NCBI RefSeq assembly: GCF_009755225.1 | Contig: NZ_WQKZ01000002.1 | Location: 806,001 to 870,000, forward strand | Direction of reading: 5' to 3' | Source of the DNA: Hymenobacter ginkgonis | Lineage (GTDB): Bacteria; Bacteroidota; Bacteroidia; Cytophagales; Hymenobacteraceae | Length of the DNA stretch: 64,000 bases | Shown here: piece after piece, positions 59,187-64,000 of the stretch | Numbering within the stretch: position 1 is the stretch's first letter | How the letters are laid out: every line of letters begins with the position of its first letter | Translations under genes and position numbers: made by a program | The notes under the pieces: model-generated | Database searches by the model: none | What the model saw: only the letters and a program-made list of their open reading frames with translations | What the model was told of the DNA's origin: nothing

Positions 59187-60278
59187 CTATGCCTTTGGAG
59201 CTGGCCGGGCAGCTAAGCCAAATACCCGCGCCGCCCAGCGTGGTAAAAAGCTGATGCCCAAGGCTAAGTAGAAATAATAAGTAACGATGCGGTAGAGCAG
59301 TACCATGAAGCTGGTCATGGCGGCGGTGCCAATAAACTTGCCGAAGAAGACTGGAAAAGCGCCTTCCGCAATGCCGGCCCCGCCGGGCGTGACGGCCAAT
59401 AACAGCACCACTTTGTAGGTGATATTGCGGGCAAAAATGAACAAGAATTCGCCCGTAGTCATGGGCACAAAGGCGGCAATAAGGCAGCCAATAACCGCGT
59501 AGCGGGCCGTCCAGACGAAGACAGTGCTAAGGCTGGCGCGCCACCAATATAGCCAGCCCGCACCCCGCAATTGCGCCGAGGCATTGACCATGTCTTGGCC
59601 GAGGCGGTAGGCGCGGGGCCGAAAACGCCGCAGCGCCCGGAAGGAAGCCAGCCGCACCAGCAGGCGCCGCACCGAAAAGGGATTGACAAACAGCGCGTAA
59701 AGCAGCAGGCCCGCGTAGGCCGATACGGCCACGTAGCTCACCACAAACAGCACCCGCAGCGTCGAAACAAAGGCCGATTGCAAACCGTGGGGGTAGAGCG
59801 CCGCGCCCGCCAGCCACACCACCAGCGGCACCATCAGCACGTAGTACAAGTTGTCGAGCAAGGCCGTAACAAGAGTGTAGGCCAAAGCTTTGCCCAGCGG
59901 AATGCCTTCTTTGGTGAGAATGACGGGCGCGGCGGCCGTGCCGCCCGCTGCCGAGGGCAGCACGCAGGACGCAAACTCCCAAATAACAATTACCCCAAAG
60001 GACTGCCGCCAGCTCAGCTCACGCTCGGCGATGTAGCGGATGCGGTAGATATAGCCAAGGTCGCGGGCCCACAGTACCAGCAGCGTAATTACCAACCACT
60101 GCCACTTGGCATTAGCCAGCGGCGCCAGGCTGCCGGGCGTGTAGGAGCGCCAAAATAAAAACCCTACGACCCCCAACCCAATCAGCACCGGCCAGATAAT
60201 GCGCGCGGGCCGTAGCTGCCGCAGCAAGTCGGTGCCTTGGTCGGCAGCTAAAGGGGGGGTAGGGGCAGTTGGCTTCAT
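59187..60278 (-). CDS. UPF0104/flippase-like membrane protein
   Basis: The 363-residue protein has about eight membrane helices (for example IIWPVLIGLGVVGFLFW near residue 30 and LVITLLVLWARDLGYIYRIR near 62). It shows the UPF0104 pattern SCVLPSAAGGTAAAPVILTK near residue 110, then the VTPGGAGIAEGAFPVFFGKF segment near 300. This family is related to the membrane part of lysylphosphatidylglycerol synthases and AglD-like proteins; here the soluble synthase domain is absent. It may move lipids or lipid-linked groups, but the substrate is not known. Confidence 0.9.
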   Translation of the reverse strand: MKPTAPTPPLAADQGTDLLRQLRPARIIWPVLIGLGVVGFLFWRSYTPGSLAPLANAKWQWLVITLLVLWARDLGYIYRIRYIAERELSWRQSFGVIVIWEFASCVLPSAAGGTAAAPVILTKEGIPLGKALAYTLVTALLDNLYYVLMVPLVVWLAGAALYPHGLQSAFVSTLRVLFVVSYVAVSAYAGLLLYALFVNPFSVRRLLVRLASFRALRRFRPRAYRLGQDMVNASAQLRGAGWLYWWRASLSTVFVWTARYAVIGCLIAAFVPMTTGEFLFIFARNITYKVVLLLAVTPGGAGIAEGAFPVFFGKFIGTAAMTSFMVLLYRIVTYYFYLALGISFLPRWAARVFGLAARPAPKA

Positions 60279-60332
60279 AGGCTGGGTAAAAGTAGTACTT
60301 CGCCACGCGGCCGGCGGGAGGCCCCACGCAAG

Positions 60333-60372
60333 AGGCCCGCCGCCCCAAGCTACAACTCGGAACGGCGGGCCT
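60333..60372 (-). terminator. Probable terminator of the TonB-type receptor gene
   Basis: AGGCCCGCCG (60333-60342) pairs with CGGCGGGCCT (60363-60372) around a 20-base loop. On the minus strand the stem is followed only by a short C/T mixture, so termination is less certain than at the other sites. Confidence 0.5.
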
Positions 60373-60398
60373 CCTTAAAGAAGCTGATTACCTAGCAG

Positions 60399-63300
60399 CT
60401 ACGGGCGCCCGCCTGGGCTGCCCGCCGGCGTGATGCCGCCCGGCGAGGTAGTACCCGGGGAGGGCGGCCCCACCGGCGAGGCCGAAGTTTTGGGCTTCAC
60501 GGCCGGCGAGGGGGTAGGCCGCGTCGTGGTGCTGTCGGTGGGGGTAGCGGGCACGGCCACGCCGGGCGTAGTGGATGCCGGCGCCATGGTGCCCGGCGTG
60601 TTGGCCGGGCGGCCAGCGGCGCTGTCGGGCTGGGTAGCCTGGTTGCGTAGCTGTTGCAGCGAGTCGGCCGGAATGGCGCGTCGCGTCGAGTCGGTAGCGC
60701 CAGCCGGGCGGGCGCCGCCGGGGCGCTGGCCAGCACCGGGGTAGGCCCCCGCAGAACGCTGCCCAGCGCCGGAGCGAGCACCACCCTGGCCGCCCGCACC
60801 GCCGGCGCCTGCCCCGCCGCCGCCGCCGCCGAGTTCGGCTCCGCCACCGAGGCCGCCGCCGTTGTCGCCACCTTCTTTCAGGTCGTCGTTGTTCACGCCC
60901 TTGCCGCGGCGGGGGGCGTCGCCAGCAGTCAGCTTGCCAATGCGGTAGCTGAAGTTGATTTTGAAGTTCAGGTTATGAATAACGTTCGAGCTATTTTGGC
61001 TTAGCACCGAGCCATTGATGGGCACATTTGTGCCATTGTAAGCGTAGCTGTCCACGTAGGGCGTGGCTACGTCGGTGCGGATGCGGATGGAACCGGTAAA
61101 GAAGTTCTCAGCGCCGAAGCCGATGCTACCCCGCTTCTCGGCGAAGCTCTTTTGCAAGCTTAGGCTGTAGATGCCAAAGCCGCTTTGGGTGCCTTGCAAC
61201 TGCACCTGTTGGCCGCGGTAGAACCCGAAGAGTTGCAACGAGTAGCTCTTACCCAGGTCGTAGGAGCCAAAGGCGCGGGCATTCACCACAAAGCCTTGGT
61301 TGCTAGAGTTGTAGAGCGTGCTGGCGTCGTTGTTGCGCAGCACAGCGTAGTACACATCCACGCTGCCATTCAGCGAGAGCTTGCCCGTGTTGGCCCCGGC
61401 AAATAAGCTGCCGCCGTAAGCCCGTTCGGTGCCCGCGTTGCGGAAAGTACTCAGCAGCGCGCCCTGGATGTTGTTGGGGTTGAGCGAGTCGGGCAGCGGC
61501 ACGCGCACCGTTTGGATGGCATTGTTAGTGCTGCGCATAAAGGCCGTCAAGTTCAGGTTTACCTTTTCCTTGACGGTAGTGCTGTAGCCTAACTCGAAGT
61601 TATTGGTTTTTTCGGGGCGCAGCTCGGGGTTACCGGCCGAGGCATTCAGCGGGTTGCTGGCCTGCACGTTGGGGTTCAGGAACTGCAACGACGGGCGCTG
61701 AATACGCAGGTTGTACGACAGCTTCAGCACGTTGCCGTTCTCCAGCTTGCGCGAGAGGTTAATGCTTGGCGCTACGATGCCGTAGTCGGGAATGCTAGGC
61801 TGGGTAACCTTGCCCAGTCCATTGGTGAAATCGGCCGAAATAGTGGTATACTCATAGCGCACGCCCGGCTTCACCGTGAAGCCCTTGGGCAGCCCGATGG
61901 TGTAGGTGGCGTAGGCGGCGGTCACGTTCTGGCGGTAGCGAAACGAGTTATTGAGCGACGGGGAACCAGCCTGCGGCGCCAGTACCGCGTCGTAGAAATA
62001 GTTATAGTCGCTGTTTACGCGCCGCACAATGTCCTTGGCGCCCAACTCCAGGAGCTGGTTTTTGACGGTGGGCGTTTGGTAGTCTATCTGGCCAGTGTAT
62101 TCCTCGTTGTAGCTGTCGTTGTTGTTGCCCAACTGGCCAACATATTTGCTTTTCGACAAGTCGCTAGGGTCGAAAACGCTGTTGGTGAAGTCGTTCGTCT
62201 GGTTGTTGCGGCTGAAGAGCGTCAGCACGCTCAGTTCGCGCTGCTCTACCTGGTAGGTATGGGTATAGTTGAGGCTGGCGTCGATGGTGTTCGAGTTGGT
62301 GGTCGATTTCACATCGCGTAGCGAGTTGGCGACTAGCGAGCCGCCATTGGTGCCAATGCGGCTGAGCAGGCCATCCTGGTAGTTGTCGGCGTTGCGAATG
62401 CCGTAGGCCAGCGAGCCGGCCAGCGAGTTGTGCTTGTCGAAGTCGTAGGTGAGGCCCAGCGTGTAGCGCCCAAAGGCGTCGTTGCGGCGGGTGTCGGCAC
62501 TCTGCGCCACCGTGGTGCGGTCGCCGGCCTTTGTAGTCGTGGTGCCGGTCGTGTTACTGGCCAGGGCCACGCTGGTCTGCGAGTTGTCGAAGCTACCCGG
62601 CTGGTTGTAGCTGGCCCGCCCAAAGCCGCCCAGGCTCACCCCAAACTTGTTGTTGCGGTAGTTGCCGTTCAGGCCCAGGTTGCTGGCCCGCAAGCCCGCG
62701 CTGGTGTTGATGCCCAGCGAGCCGCCCTTCAGGTTGTTTGTCTTCGTGACGATGTTGATAATGCCGCCCGAGCCCTCGGCATCGTACTTAGCCGACGGCG
62801 AAGTAATCACCTCCACCGTCTGAATCTGGTCGGCTGGAATCTGCTTCAGCGCGTCGGCCACGCTGCTCGCCGCAATGGTCGAGGGCTTGTTGTTAATCAG
62901 CACCCGAATATTACTCGAGCCGCGCAGGCTCACGTTGCCATCCAGGTCCACGCTCAGCAGCGGCACGCGCTTGAGCACGTCGGTCGCGTCGCCGCCCTGG
63001 GTGGTTTTGTCCACGTCGGCGTTGTAGATAGTGCGGTCTACGCGCTCCTCAATGAGGGGCTTTTTACCGGTAACTACCACTTCGCCCAGCTTTTGGGCCG
63101 AGGCGCTCAGCGCCACCGTGCCCAGGGCTACATTGCCCCCTCCCGCCGGAATAACTATCCCATTGCGCACCTGCGTCTGGTAGCCCAAGAAGCTGACCTC
63201 GATGCGGTAGGTGCCCGCCGGCAGGCCGGGTAGCGCAAACTTGCCGTCGTCGCCGCACACGCCGCCGTTCACGGGGCTATTCGTAGCGGGATTGATGACG

Positions 63301-63503
63301 TTGACCGTGGCGTAGGAAACCGGCTTGCCCGTGGCCGCGTCCGTTACGGTGCCCGTGAGGCGGCCGCTGGCGCGGGGGGTAGGGGCGGCAGCACTAGTCG
63401 CCGGGCGGCCGCCTGCCTGGCTGTACGCCAGTAAAGGGCTGGCTGCTAAAGCCGCAGCTAGCCAGGCCGTGGTGGGAAAAGTAGACTTCTTCATAAAATT
63501 CAT
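60399..63503 (-). CDS. TonB-dependent receptor / outer membrane beta-barrel protein with long Gly/Pro tail
   Basis: The 1034-residue protein has a signal peptide (from MNFMKKSTFP, cleaved near residue 30), a carboxypeptidase-regulatory-like domain (LTGTVTDAATGKPVSYATVN near residue 47), a plug region (LGEVVVTGKKPLIEERVDRT near 137, then VDLDGNVSLRGSSNIRVLIN) and a barrel of the outer_membrane_beta-barrel_3 type to about residue 856 (FKINFSYRIGKLTAGD). It then carries about 178 residues of Gly-, Pro-, Ala- and Thr-rich sequence, unusual for a barrel, which normally ends in an aromatic residue. ATG 63503 is preferred; 63494 is also possible. Confidence 0.88.
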   Translation of the reverse strand: MNFMKKSTFPTTAWLAAALAASPLLAYSQAGGRPATSAAAPTPRASGRLTGTVTDAATGKPVSYATVNVINPATNSPVNGGVCGDDGKFALPGLPAGTYRIEVSFLGYQTQVRNGIVIPAGGGNVALGTVALSASAQKLGEVVVTGKKPLIEERVDRTIYNADVDKTTQGGDATDVLKRVPLLSVDLDGNVSLRGSSNIRVLINNKPSTIAASSVADALKQIPADQIQTVEVITSPSAKYDAEGSGGIINIVTKTNNLKGGSLGINTSAGLRASNLGLNGNYRNNKFGVSLGGFGRASYNQPGSFDNSQTSVALASNTTGTTTTKAGDRTTVAQSADTRRNDAFGRYTLGLTYDFDKHNSLAGSLAYGIRNADNYQDGLLSRIGTNGGSLVANSLRDVKSTTNSNTIDASLNYTHTYQVEQRELSVLTLFSRNNQTNDFTNSVFDPSDLSKSKYVGQLGNNNDSYNEEYTGQIDYQTPTVKNQLLELGAKDIVRRVNSDYNYFYDAVLAPQAGSPSLNNSFRYRQNVTAAYATYTIGLPKGFTVKPGVRYEYTTISADFTNGLGKVTQPSIPDYGIVAPSINLSRKLENGNVLKLSYNLRIQRPSLQFLNPNVQASNPLNASAGNPELRPEKTNNFELGYSTTVKEKVNLNLTAFMRSTNNAIQTVRVPLPDSLNPNNIQGALLSTFRNAGTERAYGGSLFAGANTGKLSLNGSVDVYYAVLRNNDASTLYNSSNQGFVVNARAFGSYDLGKSYSLQLFGFYRGQQVQLQGTQSGFGIYSLSLQKSFAEKRGSIGFGAENFFTGSIRIRTDVATPYVDSYAYNGTNVPINGSVLSQNSSNVIHNLNFKINFSYRIGKLTAGDAPRRGKGVNNDDLKEGGDNGGGLGGGAELGGGGGGAGAGGAGGQGGARSGAGQRSAGAYPGAGQRPGGARPAGATDSTRRAIPADSLQQLRNQATQPDSAAGRPANTPGTMAPASTTPGVAVPATPTDSTTTRPTPSPAVKPKTSASPVGPPSPGTTSPGGITPAGSPGGRP

Positions 63504-63680
63504 AACGGCCAAAGTGCGTAAATCGCCGGCAATAGTTGCACATCTAACCCATATTTTTGGCAAATGGTCGGCCGAAACCTTGCTTCCGCCGACTAAGGCA
63601 GCTGTACCGCCGACTTCGGGGGTGAGGTAGGGGTGAATTTTTTGGCGCCACTGCCTACAACCGCCGGCCCCCGCTTGTCG

Positions 63681-63688
63681 TACCTTTG
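63681..63688 (+). promoter_or_regulatory. Possible -7 box of dxs
   Basis: TACCTTTG at 63681-63688 matches TAnnTTTG exactly. No good -33 box lies at the expected distance. The start would be near 63695, some 60 bases before the dxs ATG. Confidence 0.45.
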
Positions 63689-63756
63689 AGGTCGGCTAAC
63701 CAATCTTTTAGCCCACTCGGCGGTTCTTCACCGCGACCTCTTTTCTGCTTGTCCCG

Positions 63757-64000
63757 ATGATAATTGAACCCGGCCCGCTGCTGGCGGCGATACACTCGCC
63801 CGACGACCTTAAGAAGCTTGCTCCCGAGCAATTAGTCCAAGTCAGCACCGAGCTGCGCGAGTTTATTATTGATACGGTTAGCATCTACGGCGGGCACTTT
63901 GGCGCTTCGCTGGGGGTAGTCGAATTAACGGTAGCCCTCCACTACGTCTTCAACACGCCCTACGACCAGCTGGTGTGGGACGTGGGCCACCAGGCCTACG
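63757..64000 (+). CDS. dxs: 1-deoxy-D-xylulose-5-phosphate synthase, N-terminal part
   Basis: Only the first 81 residues lie in the window. They match the DXS start: [20 protein letters not shown] and the [20 protein letters not shown] segment, then [13 protein letters not shown], part of the thiamine diphosphate-binding domain. The enzyme joins pyruvate and glyceraldehyde 3-phosphate in the first step of the non-mevalonate isoprenoid pathway. ATG 63757 ([18 protein letters not shown]) is the natural start. Confidence 0.95.
   Translation, partial: MIIEPGPLLAAIHSPDDLKKLAPEQLVQVSTELREFIIDTVSIYGGHFGASLGVVELTVALHYVFNTPYDQLVWDVGHQAY

Overview
The window comes from a high-GC member of the Bacteroidota, most likely Cytophagales and probably Hymenobacter or a close relative. 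The signs are a SusC/SusD pair, secreted proteins ending in type IX secretion sorting domains, PorT- and FadL-type barrels, a SAM-I riboswitch before metH, promoters of the Bacteroidota type (TTTG near -33, TAnnTTTG near -7) and little use of Shine-Dalgarno sites. The genus is inferred from these features, not from a database match. I recognise no prophage, intact insertion sequence, plasmid gene or CRISPR array.

Positions 1-11.7 kb: the end of a TldD metalloprotease, its partner TldE, a divergent PorT-like barrel, then a same-strand block: DUF4159 protein, MoxR AAA ATPase, DUF58 (VWA-like) protein, BatA-domain membrane protein, DUF4175-like membrane protein and a further membrane protein. 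MoxR and DUF58 are usual chaperone/adaptor partners and the last three look like membrane or periplasmic components. This is the best candidate here for a poorly described multi-protein system. Three palindromic repeats lie between its genes.

11.7-28.7 kb: prolyl-tRNA synthetase (type without the bacterial insertion domain), a Gly/Tyr-rich lipoprotein, a FadL-like barrel, an orphan LytS-type histidine kinase, a DUF5694 protein, a periplasmic tricorn-like protease, a large secreted nuclease, and a FadL-SGNH hydrolase pair probably used to release and import lipids.

28.7-34 kb: SAM-I riboswitch, metH and metF, the methyl-transfer arm of methionine synthesis. The sulfhydrylation arm (metX, metY) lies apart at 54-56.7 kb, in a run with a peroxiredoxin.

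34-48 kb: mixed single genes: TPR-like protein, DUF3850 protein, esterase, prolyl oligopeptidase, Ogt DNA repair protein, two glycoside hydrolases, a zinc/cation transporter, a DUF5723 surface protein, tRNA-Thr(CGT), LD-carboxypeptidase and a T9SS-sorted hydrolase.

48-54 kb: a SusC-SusD-lipoprotein operon behind an AT-rich gap. 56.7-64 kb: peroxiredoxin, a possible gene remnant, LysM protein, small lipoprotein, UPF0104/flippase-like protein, a TonB-type receptor with an unusual C-terminal tail, and the start of dxs.

Two signals cut across genes. The 8-mer GGGGGTAG (complement CTACCCCC) occurs about 60 times by eye in coding and non-coding DNA and in all reading frames. A palindromic repeat family with the core AAAAGAACGTCATGCTGA recurs between genes.
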